From Casuarius casuarius (lineage: Eukaryota > Chordata > Aves > Casuariiformes > Casuariidae): a DNA stretch of 64,000 bases. Positions 26,091-37,830 of the stretch are shown piece by piece (the stretch's first letter is position 1; every line of letters starts with the position of its first letter). Where the stretch lies: the NCBI GenBank assembly GCA_003342895.1, contig PTFA01000311.1:253804-317803 (forward strand). The letters are read 5' to 3'. The position numbers and the translations under genes are program-made. The notes below the pieces were generated by a model. That model was not told the DNA's origin. It made no database searches and worked only from the letters and a program-made list of their open reading frames with translations.

Positions 26091-26619
26091 GAGGTTTTCT
26101 CTTTTGTCTCTCCTATCTCCTTTCTCTCCTTGCTCCACATCAGTCAGACTGAATGCACGCTGGAGGCTTGATTTTCTCCTCTTGGTAGATACAACCAGAA
26201 TAAATCCCATATTGAAATAATAAATGTGCCCCACAACCCAGAGCATGGCATTACGTTTCTTTTTTTTCCTTTCCCCCCCTTTTTTTTCTTCCAGATGTGA
26301 AGATTTATTTGTGCTTGCTTGTTTGCAGTGTCAGAACTAAAGCCTGTTAGTGCTTCCTTGCCACCAAAAAGCTCTTTTATTGATAGAACTCTTGCACTTT
26401 TTAATTGGCCCACTACTGCCTGAGTTACTATAAATAAACGTCTAACTCCAAGGATATATACTAGCAATACAACTGATAGCTTATTTAATAGACTTGTAGG
26501 CTCTAAGTAAATAAACACAGCTGCATAAATAAATGGGGTGAAAATCCAACAGCAATTTGAAGACATGTTGAACTGGCTGTTGATAAAAGTTTTCTTATTT
26601 TTAAAGCCAGTGTTTTGAG

Positions 26620-26677
26620 ATGTATATGCATATACATACATACACACACACACATGTGCATGCATATGTGTGTGTAT
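26620..26677. repeat. Alternating TA/CA/TG microsatellite with self-complementary core
   Basis: Alternating purine-pyrimidine tract. ACACACACAT (26646-26655) and ATGTGTGTGT (26666-26675) are exact reverse complements around a 10-base loop, so the tract can form Z-DNA or a cruciform. It lies inside a spurious 209-codon minus-strand frame. Confidence 0.9.
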
Positions 26678-26879
26678 TACAGAAGACAACTGAATGTTCT
26701 TTTTGATTGGAAAACTGCATGCTAATTCTCTACAGAAAACAATGGTAATCAACATAAAGCCATTATTTGTCAACTGACTTTAACATCAGTTTTATATCAT
26801 ACTCGGATTTAACTCTGCTCTGCATTCTTATGTGTACACCACATTATTTTGCTCATTACTGCTTAACTGTCATGGAAGG

Positions 26880-27010
26880 AATACTAATTCTTGTACCATT
26901 ATTAGATAGATTTATAGAGCTCAGGTCACTATTATGCAAATAAACGAATTGTTGTGATTTTAATGCAGGAAAGAGAAATAAAGTTAATATGTTACATTTT
27001 AGTATTTTTA
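26880..27010. promoter_or_regulatory. Octamer-bearing AT-rich patch, candidate regulatory element
   Basis: A perfect octamer ATGCAAAT (POU-factor site) lies at 26934-26941 within ATTATGCAAATAAACGAATT, followed by TTTTAATGCAGG. The word mix is typical of conserved developmental non-coding elements, but a single octamer is expected by chance about once per 30 kb counting both strands. Low confidence without an alignment. Confidence 0.25.
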
Positions 27011-29790
27011 AATCATTCCTTTGGCTTGCAAAGAATATAGTTCATTCTTCTGGGCCAAAGAACTTACTTCATTCTTACTACATAGAAGAATAACAGTAAT
27101 AAAAACATTGAAAACTCAAAGCTTCTCTTGAACCCAAAATTACGTGGAATATTAATGTTTAAAAGAATTAGCAAACTGGAAAATAAAAGACTGTTTTTGT
27201 TGGTTTTCTTGGTGTAGCATTCTTTGACATCAAATATGTTTGGATTGAAGAGTTTTTCCTATGATTCTTTCTCAATAGGCTTACTCTAGAGGTTATACCA
27301 GTATTGTAGCTCAGGTTAACAAGGTATGGGGTGATCCTTAATTGTTTTTACTTTGGTGTAAACAAATCTGGGGATTCTAGTTGATCATCTGTATAAGCAT
27401 TGGTTGATTTAACTTAAGATCTTTTCTCCCCCATAGCCTTTTCTAGCCCATGACTTAAAGGTGCTAACAGAAAGCCTCAGCTAACAAGTTCTGACTAATG
27501 TATTTTAGAAGTTTGCTTTGCACCATGTAGTAGTGTAGATCTTCTCACATGCTAAGTTGATTAAGATTTGTTTCCCACCATGCTAAAATTTGATCAGTTT
27601 AAGATGTGTTGAAGAATACCCTGCATTATCCACACGAGACCTCTAGTGTGTGGTAGGTCAGACATGTTAACAGTGTCCTTCTAAATGTCAGCCTAAGCAA
27701 AGCCTGTGGCTCCACTTCATGTATACTTTGTACAACTGAGGAAGGACCTTTAACTCCCATCCTTGAATGCTCAGCCTGATATGGGCATATCAGCCTGCCT
27801 TCTTACTGATTCATAGTCTAATGAATAATTTTTTTTCACGATGCATGAAACAGAAGACGAATTGAGCCTGTTCTTTAGGGCCTGTGTTGGTTCTGCAGTG
27901 TTGGAAAGTGGAAAGTAGTAAAGCTGCGTCTGGTGTTGGTAGCATTAGCTGCTGTGGCTGAATGTCCCTTGGCACAGAAGAAAGTGCCGTTTGTAAGAAG
28001 TCAGGTGGGCTTATTCTATAACTCATTTTCGCGTGTAGAAAACAAGTTTAAAATCAAAGGACTCATAGTCACTTTGCATAGACATAAATGGTTATGCCAG
28101 TTGCAAGGCTGTGGAGAGTCAAGGTTTTTTGTGCCTAACACCACAGTTTAACAGAGTAAGTGGCATTATTTTAGTGCATGCACGTATTTGAGATGTAACT
28201 GTAGTGATCTAGGCTTAAATGAGAAAATGAATGTGCCCACCTGCAAAAAGATACCGTTAATAAAATTTTCCTGGAAAATGGTTCTGAGCTTACGATGTCT
28301 TGGTGACTGTATTATTCATAATGTGCAGTCTGTTTTCTTTAATTACACATGCATAGTGTGTGAATTTTATTTACTGTGAAACAGCGCACTACTGTGTGTA
28401 TTACATGTAGATTTTGTAGTTTTAAAAAAATATTTGATGATAATGTATTGCTCGGTATTTTGGGGCAATTTTACATGGATACATAAGTGCTAATACTTAA
28501 AACTAAGGTTCATTTTTTACAGGGGCTATTTCCTCCCCTCCTTCCTTTGAATGGTACTTAAAGGACTCTATAATTATGTGGGGATACAAAACAGACATTA
28601 GAAGAGAAAATCAAGCAGAAGATGACAGTGGTTCATACCAAGGGCTAATTATGCATCTGAGAGCTGGATCTTGGCAGTAAAATACCTTAAGCCCTGAGGG
28701 GATTTTTGTAACTGTTGTTGGTTTATAATATTTGATATACTGAGAAGAAAGAATCCTGCCTAGCAAAGTGTATGTAATGCTGATGGCCTTTACAGATCAA
28801 AATATAACGTAAGTTATAAGATCTGAAAATTGGGATATTTTGATTAATACTAGTGAAAAGGCAGTGTTTTTGAACAGCCGTAATAACCAACCAAACAAGA
28901 GCAAGAGCAACTGAACAAAAATTTCTGCCTGTTTTTTTCCAAAGCACACTGCTTGAATACACTTGCTGCTCCTGGAACATTATTTATATGACTTTTATTA
29001 ACAGTGAACATCACATCTTGCTCTGGTCCTAGAAGAAGGAACTAGTTCTGGTGAGGGGCTCCTTGGTGATATATGACAACAGTACAGTTCTGATTTCCAG
29101 GTCTGAAGGAAATATTCTTTTAAATACAACCTGTTGAACTGAGTGATTAAAAAATTTTGGTCAGTTCATTGCCTTTGGCTTCTTCCATCATGCTGAGCTA
29201 ATCAGTTAATATTAGGAGAGAAAAGAAATAGATAGAAATGTGTAATAGGCAGCAAATAAGTAGAAGACTTATTTGTAGTCTGCTGTGACTGGAGGATATT
29301 ACAGAAATAGTGAAGTGGTAGCGCTTAGGTGTTTTCTATAGAAGAATTATTTAAAATCTTAGATGAGCAAAGCCAAAGGATATATGAGTCAGTGATAAAC
29401 CATATGGTTAACCATATGTCTGAGATACCATCCTGACCCTAGAGGAGATCCAGTAATTTGAGCAGAGCCCTTTTAAATAATACATAATAACAGTGCAGTT
29501 TTAAGTGGCTGGTCAGTGCTTTGAGAAAACCAATGCATGACATATGTAAAGTGTCAGCGCAAGAAAATATAATGCAGTAAATCTGTATAATATTCTTAAG
29601 TCTTCACATAAGCATTGCATCAGATGTTCTGTTCTTTCCCGTTCTGCTCTCTATAACCAGGACCAAGGTTTGATTTATATATTTATTTTTATTATTTCAT
29701 TGGCAGGATTAAGCAATAAATTTCTACTAAGTTTTTACACGTTTGAAATCATAGAGTGATTAAAACAAAGATGCAAGTAACATCATTCAC
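27011..29790. other. Non-coding unique sequence
   Basis: AT-rich unique sequence with frames no longer than 85 codons and no motif. It contains an 18-bp perfect palindrome (29401-29418, listed separately). No gene or interspersed repeat was recognised. Confidence 0.55.
29401..29418. repeat. 18-bp perfect palindrome
   Basis: CATATGGTTAACCATATG equals its own reverse complement. It contains an E-box CATATG at each end and GTTAAC in the centre. Perfect palindromes of this length are unlikely by chance at any given position. No flanking repeat was seen. Confidence 0.95.
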
Positions 29791-30191
29791 CTGGAGAAGA
29801 GAAGGCTCAGGGTGCATCTTGTCTATGTGCATAAATACCTGATGGGAAGGTGTAGAGAAGATGGAGCCAGACCAGTGGCTCTCAGTAGTGCTCAGTGACA
29901 GGATGAGAGGCAACTGGCACACACTGAAACATGGGAAATTCAACTTGAAGAAAACTTTTTTTTCTTTTTTTTTTTCTTTTCTTTTTTTTTTTTTTTTTTT
30001 ACTGTAAGGGTGGTCAAACAGTGGAGCCAGTTGCCCAGAGAGGTTGTGGAGTCTCCATCCTTGTTGATATTCAAAACCCAACTGGACACGGTCCTGGGCA
30101 ACCTGCTGTAGGTGACCCTGCTGTGAGCAGGGGGTTGGACTAGACGATCTCCAGAGGTCCCTGCCAGCCTCAGCCATTCTGTGATGCTGTG
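29791..30191 (+). mobile_element. CR1 non-LTR retrotransposon, 5'-truncated 3' end
   Basis: CR1 is the dominant LINE of birds and most copies are 3' fragments. This copy starts around CTGGAGAAGAGAAGGCTC, the characteristic block in the 3' part of the element. It continues with the TTGCCCAGAGAGGTTGTGGA and GTCTCCATCCTTG blocks, then GGTTGGACTAGACGATCTCC and AGAGGTCCCTGCCAGCCTCA. It ends in the two 8-base units ATTCTGTG and ATGCTGTG (30176-30191), with no poly(A), as expected for CR1. It is truncated, lacks reverse transcriptase and is inactive. An unusual feature is a 45-base T-rich expansion (29956-30000) where CR1 normally has only a short T run. The 142-codon minus-strand frame over it (29749-30177) is spurious. 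Confidence 0.96.
29956..30000 (+). repeat. T-rich expansion inside CR1
   Basis: T runs of 8, 11, 4 and 19 bases are separated by single C residues. The site matches the short T run upstream of the ACTGTAAGGGTGG block in CR1, so it most likely grew by slippage after insertion. Confidence 0.9.
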
Positions 30192-33100
30192 AATGCTTCC
30201 TAAATACGGATGGATTTTAACACATGCTTAAGATGAAACGTGTGTCGAGGTGCGTAGTCGAATGGAGCCTGTAATGTGTAATTTGTAATTCTATACATAT
30301 ATGAATTCATTGAGCAACTAAAACTTGAGCGATTTGTGAAGTTGCTTGAAAAATACACAATTTATAAGTAGTTTAAAATGCACTGTTTTAAATGCAGAAC
30401 TGAAAAACAATCCTAACTTTGAAGTAATCTTAACCTGAATGTGGTACTCATATGCAGGCACCTACTAACTGTAAGTTAAATATGTAACCAACTTATTTCA
30501 TCTCAACAGTTACAGTTAAAGACGTTGCCTCACACTTCACAGTTCAGTATTTTTAAACTGCAGATTAATGACCTGAAACGGAGAGATGCAGTTGCAAAGT
30601 AACTGAAAATCTCACTGTGATGTAAAGCAAAGAAAATCTCACTTCTTTACAACCTACACACCCTATTCATAGAGTTCAGTGTTTGATACTTAAAGAAAGG
30701 TTTGTATGCCCCAACGGTCATCTGTATAGTTTGGGTTTTTTGCTCCAACATTGCGACTTTACATCAGTTGATGAAAGACATTACCGCCTGATTGTGTGCT
30801 TAGTTAATCTCGGTCACAACAGCGTGCTCTCTGTAATCTGTAGAAATTCACATGCTGATAACTGCACAGCCCTGTTATTCACAGTGCTATGTAATATTAT
30901 TTATGTTTTAAAATTTTTATTGTATATGGAAAAGGTTTATGCTCTTTCTTTCTTTCAGTTTGGTGTTGATGTCTTTAGAAGTCAAGACACCATGATCTGG
31001 AAGGCAGACCAGGTGGGCTTGAAGTCTAACCCATGTTTCCTCGTTGCAGTCCCTGTCACCGACTATTTTGTAGCCTGCAGTCAGCTCCAGCCACATATAA
31101 GGGGATGGAGGGTCACCCAGAAAGTCACTGTTAGAGTCTTATACTAGTTATAGTTTAACTGTTAACTCTTTGGACAGTTTGTAATATTAAAGGGAGAGGG
31201 GGAAAAATCTCAACCCAACAACCTGATAATTGTCTACTCAAAATAGCATCTGTGCTTTACAGAGACTGTGCATGTTCCTCCTCCGTCCCATTTTGTTCCT
31301 TCTTCTAAAAAGCGTGAAGTATGAGGTTTTCAGAATTTGCTGTCCTTTGCAGTATCTAGCCTATTTGTTATAGCAATAAAACCTCAGTATCTTAACTGGC
31401 ACCACGCATTATACTCTGTTGGCAGTCCAATAGCCCCACTAACATGTAGGTTAGAAATTCAGGGCATTGTATTCTTTGTCTTGAACAGTATTTTCCCATA
31501 GACTTTTTTTCAACTCACAACTGAAGTATTTGTTATTTCTAAAAACAATTTGTAGCTGTTCACATTAGGAAATTTTAAAAAGTGAGACAGAAGTGTGTTC
31601 TTGCTCACACTTGCTGCTCATTTTCAGGCAGTCAGTTTTAGAATGACTTTCTCGTACAGCTAGAAGGCCAGAGATTAAATTTTCAAAAGCATATACGCAA
31701 TATATGACTGTAGGTATCAAAATTAAAGTTGATGCAACTAAATAATTTTGAAATGGAGCTTAAGTGCTTTTGAGAATTTCGCTTTTAATCTTTTAACAAG
31801 CCTGAAAACTGCAGGGACTCAGTATTCAGTATAGTTTAGTGTGAATGGGACTTGGTTTTACGTAGCGATATTTAACTTTATCAGGCTATCCTGAAGAAAT
31901 TTGTAATTCATGGCTTCACATAGGATGATCTGCTGGGGAGTGATTATGTTTGAAAAGTGAAAAGGCAAAAGTGGCTGTAGTTCTTCTGTTTGTATATCCA
32001 GACTCCTTTAAGTTCTCTGTCCTGTGGGTAATACATTATCGGACTGATTCCAGTTTCCTGTTTATATAGGGTCTGGCTTTGATGCGAGTACAGCAGATTA
32101 AGAAGCAGGAGCGGAATTCCTGTTTTAGAATTTTTTCATTAAGATGTACATAAGTGCAATGACATTGTGTTGACAATTATTAAAAACGTCAGACCAGTGA
32201 ACACATACTTTCCATCAGTACCAAAGATTTAAAGGCATACCACCTGATCAGGAGGCCCACTACTTCACCTTTTGATCAAAGCTACAGATTCGAAAGAATT
32301 TTGCATGTCATCTTACACCTGTTTTTTAAGCTAAGAAGCATCACTCTGAAAAGGCTAATTTCTCTATCCAGCCTAGATTTTAAATAATTTCTGCAGTAAA
32401 TCGCATAGCTTTTGTTTGAAGCATCAGTTCATGATTTATAAGCCAAAGGGATCTGGAAGCTGCAGATAGGCTCTTCTGGTAATTTGTTAGTTACATTTTA
32501 TGATAAGAAGTTGTGCTTTACTTGCAGTTTCAATGTATTTAGCAAAGTTTTTTGCTATTATGTCTTGCTATGCCTGATAAATTAGTCTTCCTCGGTACAC
32601 AGCTCCTCCTTGCTACATAGAGAATAACAGATTGTGGTATAGTAACCTATTGCCATTACTCTTGCCATTGTGCTAATGGTTGGTTTGGCGGCCCAGAATT
32701 TTTGTTTCACTGTGGAATTCTGTCATTCCTTGCATGGAGCAATGTTCTGTCAACATGTCATCATCTATTGAAACAGCACACCTCCATCAGAGTGGTCCAT
32801 TAACCACAGCACCCAGTCTCTAACATCCCAATAAAGTCATTTGGTAAACTGCAGCAAATACACTTCATGATCAAAGAAAGAAAATAGAAAACCACTTGTT
32901 TTATGTAGAAATAAATAAAAAAAATGCATATAAATATAATTCTTTGTGTTTATAAACAAACTTTAATGTTCTAAGCCACTAAGTGGTAACTGTTAAGCCT
33001 ATTATGACAAAAGAAATGCAATAATTCGGAGTAAACTTGTGATGAACTCTACAAGAAGTCCCAGCAATTTGGAAGGCACAGCAGACAGGCCAACACGCTT

Positions 33101-33689
33101 TTTTCCTCGGACTGTTTACAACTTCTCTTGGTGCAGGGAAGAAGACAATTCTGCTCCATAGTACCTTTTTCTGGGTTAACTTTCCAAGCTGATTAGTGAT
33201 ACCAAAGTGTGTATATGTGATAGAACTTGTTGGTAATAAATATCTCCTTCAAGTAACCCTGGAAAACTGCCTCAGTTCTTCTCCCCAGCAACTCTGTCTG
33301 TAAAAATCAGAGCACCATGCAAGGTGCTTAGGATATTCTTTCCAAACTGTGCTTTGCACTAGCAAGTTTAGTAGTCTTACATCATTTTCTCTTTGAGTTG
33401 TTCATGTGTTACAACCCCTGGATATTTTCTCTTTTGCCTTCTGTAGGAGTTTCATCAAGAAATGATAAATACGTATCTTTGCATATGAATTCCATTATAT
33501 GCAATACAATTCTCCTAATGGTATCAATGATAACTGTAGCATGATTCCAATAACAGCAAGCTTACACTTACAGCTCTTTGAATAATCGCTTCACTGCCTA
33601 TCTACATTCAAAGTACATAAAACTAGTTAGATTTAATTTCTGCTCTGGTGTATGTTTATCGTGTTACTGACTTTCTGTTCCTTTCTGCT
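30192..33689. other. Non-coding unique sequence
   Basis: The longest frame (30683-31147, plus, 154 codons) contains a TTTCTTTCAG acceptor-like site at about 30950-30959. An 18-codon segment follows, then CAGGTGGGC, a donor-like site near 31010. I recognise no protein family, and the frame extends unchanged through both putative junctions, so I do not call an exon. No repeat family was recognised. Confidence 0.5.
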
Positions 33690-33960
33690 ACTTATGGCTG
33701 TGTAATTTACATTTACTTAATGATCCAGAATGTTTAGAAAATAACAAAAGGATCATCTGCTATTGAAAGTCTGTTAGAATACTTCAGTCAGAAAAGGGTT
33801 ATTGCTGAATGTTAAATGCAAATAAGAGCCAAGTGGGCATAATTAAACCAGGACATGTAGTTATTAAGGTGCATAAATGCATATTGGAAGTGCTGCATTC
33901 AGAGGTGGATGGGGTTATTGAGTTAGGTCTGAAGTTATTAGCTCTTGCAAAAAGAACTTA
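33690..33960. promoter_or_regulatory. Candidate conserved regulatory element with octamer and homeodomain sites
   Basis: A perfect octamer ATGCAAAT lies at 33816-33823. A homeodomain core TAATTA lies at 33840-33845, and TTATTAAGG with ATAAATGCATAT follow within 40 bp. The patch is unique sequence, poor in long homopolymers, and resembles vertebrate developmental enhancers. Function is inferred. An alignment to other birds, crocodile and mammals would decide. Confidence 0.35.
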
Positions 33961-36900
33961 AAATGAGGGTGCTTTATCAAGCTTAGTTCTGCCATCTTTA
34001 GTGAGACACTGCAAGACTCTTTTCTTGGAAAAAAACCCCCCAACAATCAAATCAAGGCGATTTAGCTTTCTCAAAGGGTCTACAACAGGTTTTTTCTTTT
34101 TAAATCACATCTATTGCACATGCTTATGGAACTTTGAACCTTGCCTTGTATTTTAGAATTTCAAGGAGGGGTTTTTTTGTATGTATATGATTAGAAAGCA
34201 GAGCTCACAATGTTAAATCCAGCTGAAATCTTACATCCATCTATATAATCTCTCTAGCCAGCAGAATATTAATTGTATCTAGGGAATCTCTGTGAACATG
34301 TCAAATTATTGTGTACTTCACATGTTACTGACTGAGAGGACTGAGAAAACAATATATGGGTCAGTTAAAAGCCAGTATAATTCCTGAATATATTATTGCC
34401 AAAATACTGTGATTTGTATTTACTTTTCTTTGGATATCACATTATTGAACTGACATGTAGAGTCACCAAAGTGCCAAATGCTCCTCCCTGAGACAAATTT
34501 TTATCTTCCATGCATGGTGCAAGTATATTCATAGGGATAAATTCACTATAGGAGTTTTAAATTGTGTAAGGGAGTCTAATAGGATTTAAATGGTGTAAAG
34601 TTTGTTAGCACAGTTTATAGCCTACTTGGATAGGTATGGTCTATATTCTTTTTAAGGCCAAGGTCAGTGCTATAAATGCTGCTATAAAAACTGTCTGTGA
34701 ATAACTGCAAAAGATATCTGCTGAGTGAAGCATGACATTTTTGATGAAGGTATGAGTTTGTAAAGCAAATTTTTAGAGTTGGGACAGAAAGCTGTTTAGA
34801 AGCCAACTGCCAGAGTTATATTATGGCTCTTGTGTTTTTTTTAATTTGCTTTCTAGTGACATAAGTTTTGCAAGAATACCTTTTTTCCTAGCTAGGAGCT
34901 ATAGTTACTGATGAAAAGAAGGATATCTGCTTTCCTGAATCATTGGGGCTAACTTCTCTGGATGCCAAATTTGACTTATTTCTCTGAAGTGGATCATACA
35001 AAATTTCTACTTGCAGCCACTTACTGAAAGAGGTGTCATTGTCATAAGCCTGCTTAACACACTGACCATCCAGTAACTACTTCTAAGAGTAATGGAAATG
35101 TCATCAGAAAATTATTACAATGTGTAAATGACATAGTGAGACAAAGCCATACCTGCGTTCTATAACAAAGTTGGTGCTTGAATTTTCAAAATCGCATTGC
35201 CAGCTGGTAATTGGCTGATGTTCGTCTTCTGCCAGGGAGCTGTGGGGCACGTTTCGTCCCCGTGGAATGGCCCTCGACAGCCATTGTGAGCGGGCATTGC
35301 CCGCGTGTTTCCATGACTGCTTAGAAATTTTTGTACTGCTACTTGGGACCGAGTAAACATGTCTCTGGTTATGTATCTGAATGCTGCAGCCATTTATTCC
35401 TCACCAAAGGAATAAATTTCTTGCAGCCAAGTGCAGACTTGCAAGGCTGGGGCTGTGCCAAGGCTTCTTTGGCGTGCTTCGGAGTAGAGCTGTTACAGAG
35501 GTGCCCTCAGCAGATGGGGAATGGCTGAAACGGTAAACCTGCAGGGCCTGACCTTATTTACCCAGTCTGTGTAGAGGTAGCATTTATACATGGTTTGATT
35601 TGTTCCAATACTTAATTCCCCTGGGAGAGTATTTTGTTCTGCTTTAAATCTAACATGGCCGTGACACAGCAGCATGCCTAAAGATCTAGGGGCATGCATG
35701 TTCTCTGTGTAACTAGCATATCTTTGTTGACACTAGGTATGTGAAGTGCTTGAGAAACCAGCAAAATTGAAGTTTCGCTCACATTCCTGCTACTTTCTGT
35801 CCTGGAGGCAATGTTAGAAGCAAAGATGATTCTGTGGAGGAAAATGGAGCGACTCAAGTCCTCGATGGAGGAGCTGCAGAGATGGGCCACCTCTGCAGCA
35901 CGCAGACCCGTCCTTTGCAGCGTGGGGCCACATCTGTATCATAATATGGAGTCTTCCTGGGGAGCCTCCAATATTATTTCCTTCTCCCTAGTATCTATAT
36001 GAGACTCCCTAAACAGAACGTGACCGTCCCCAAGCTGATGTGCTAGCAAGGGACCAGGGAGGAAGAAGTCTGGCCCCTAACTCATAGGCATCTGTTGTGC
36101 TTACTGTGCTCCCTTTTTTCATGCAGCATTTAAATATCACAGTGATGTGCCTGTAATAAAAAGCTGAAGATAGGTAAATAGTTTGTGTAGTCGAATGCAT
36201 AGAAATGAAGCAGCCAGCAGCTTGGAACAATAACTTTATCAGCAACACCACTGCCACCAACATCACCAGTACTTAAACTGAATGCTCCAGCTCTTGCTAG
36301 CTGTTTTACCTAACTGGATTTAGCAGCATGTAACACAAGTTCTTCCTGCACCACTATACCTCCAACACCACAGTAGTAAAAAGGAAAAGCCCCAACCTGA
36401 ACAGCATCCACTTCTGTTTTTAACAGTGAAATAGCAAAAACTCACAATGATGCTTTTCTAGTTGGCTGTTGCAGTTGCTCAAGAAGAATTTTGAGCAATT
36501 TCAATTTTATTGTTTTGGGCAGGAAAAAAAGGAACAGTAGAAATAAACTGGTCTTAGAAGAAGAAAAAATAAATCAAGCTTCAAAATAGTAATTTAGAAA
36601 GAGAAAAATAAATCCTCAAGCTTATCATTCTCTTGTAAAATATCACTGGCTCTTTTCTCTATACAGAGCTCAGGCCCTGATTTCCACATAAGCCTCTTTC
36701 CAAATGGCTAGAATGGCAGGGAGAGTTTAGCAAACCACCTTGTTATTTTGGAGCACATTTAGCCCTCAATTTCATATACATCAAAGGGGGTTTCAGCCTT
36801 AGGCTTCGAGCTATTATATTTGTAACTGACATGTTGTATATATTTTTGACAAATAATAGATATTTTATTGGTGATAGTTACTGGAATTGGTTACTGTGCA

Positions 36901-37764
36901 AATGTATAGATCTAGAGATATACTTTTACATGTAATTAAATTGTCAAATCTGGGTTATGTGTAATGGTTGGGATAATAACTAGGGCTTTTTTTTGACCTT
37001 GCTGACTTTTACTGTAGGCCAGTGAAAGAACTTGGCTGTGTTTGACTATCATTTTTGGAATATGTCAAAACTTCCTAATGCACATGTTTTCCAGATGCTA
37101 AAATGAACACATCTAGTGTTTGTGGTGTTTACTTTTCTCATTTTCATCTAGCAGCAAAGGCCTTGGAACTAGTGGCATTCAGTCAATAAGATGTATTTTC
37201 TTTTTTCAAGGTAGTTATAATAGTATGACATGGAGAAAAGAACTGCTGCTGCAGTTCATATGAGAAGGTGTTGACACAACTCCCAGGGCTAAGTGCACTG
37301 TGCTGGAATATGCAGAGTTGGAAGGAAATAGAAATTCAAAAAAATGACTCCCCACTTCTAATCAGTAAGTAGTACTGTGACCTCTGTAAGTATGAGGAAC
37401 CCATAAAAGGTCTCATATTGAAACAACTGTCTGGAAAACAACGTGGAATTAAGGTATTTTCCTCTCTTGGGAGGCTATTCATGTATAAGTTGTATGTTTT
37501 GCTCTGCTTGAAGGCATATAAGCTGTTTTAGCTGAGTGATATTGTGCTGCATAGTATTTGGCATATTTGTTGAGAAAGTTTAATTTAGCGAATTTTAACT
37601 GTGGACAAATATCAAATGTATTCAGTGATTAAGCTTTGGGTTTGTCTTAGATACTAGTATTTTAAGTTCTAGACATGAAACTATGTAAAGCTCTCTAATG
37701 GCTCTTAAAGGAAACCACAAAGTGTTTCTTAGTTGGTTATACAAGGAGTCACTCCAGGGGACTT
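33961..37764. other. Non-coding unique sequence
   Basis: Small frames (below 90 codons) on both strands between 35160 and 36266 fall in a less AT-rich patch and carry no motif. The segment 34531-34616 has words such as GGAGTTTTAAATTGTGTAAG that may be another degraded copy of the old amniote repeats seen elsewhere, but this is too weak to list. No gene was recognised. Confidence 0.5.
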
Positions 37765-37830
37765 GATCCTGCAGCCCTTGAAGTCAACAGCTAAACTCCC
37801 ATAGATTTTTGTGGTGCAGGAACGGCTCTG
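37765..37830. repeat. Fragment of ancient amniote foldback repeat
   Basis: The segment runs from GATCCTGCAGCCCTTGAAGT through CTAAACTCCCATAGA to GGTGCAGGAAC. The ends GATCCTGCA and TGCAGGAAC pair at 8 of 9 positions. The wording matches the foldback type seen at 2822-2951, with 'actcccatagacttcagtgg' as a familiar core. The subfamily name is not certain. Confidence 0.5.

Larger units (their letters stand above)
13861..26879. other. Long non-coding stretch with microsatellites only
   Basis: About 13 kb without a supportable gene. Open frames stay at or below 108 codons except one that crosses simple repeats (26144-26773, minus). Recognisable content is limited to short repeats: an AAAG-type tract at 16211-16231, a TG/TA tract inside an inverted repeat at 19424-19482, an AAAG/GA tract at 19997-20025, an AAAT tract at 23327-23345, a 15-bp duplication at 25918-25947, A21 at 26070-26090 and a TA/CA/TG tract at 26620-26677. 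The longer ones are listed separately. Confidence 0.55.

Noticed and set aside
26144..26773. 209-codon minus-strand open frame
   Set aside because: It runs through a TA/CA/TG microsatellite (giving a histidine/cysteine/valine-rich stretch) and a poly(T) patch (giving lysines). There is no family motif or splice context, so it is a spurious frame.
29749..30177. 142-codon minus-strand open frame
   Set aside because: It is the antisense of the CR1 element, including its T-rich expansion.
30683..31147. 154-codon plus-strand frame with acceptor- and donor-like sites around an 18-codon segment
   Set aside because: No recognisable protein, and the frame continues through both putative junctions. 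Acceptor-like sites are common in pyrimidine-rich DNA.
34531..34616. Possible fifth fragment of the old amniote foldback repeats
   Set aside because: Only scattered words match, and pairing of ends is not visible.
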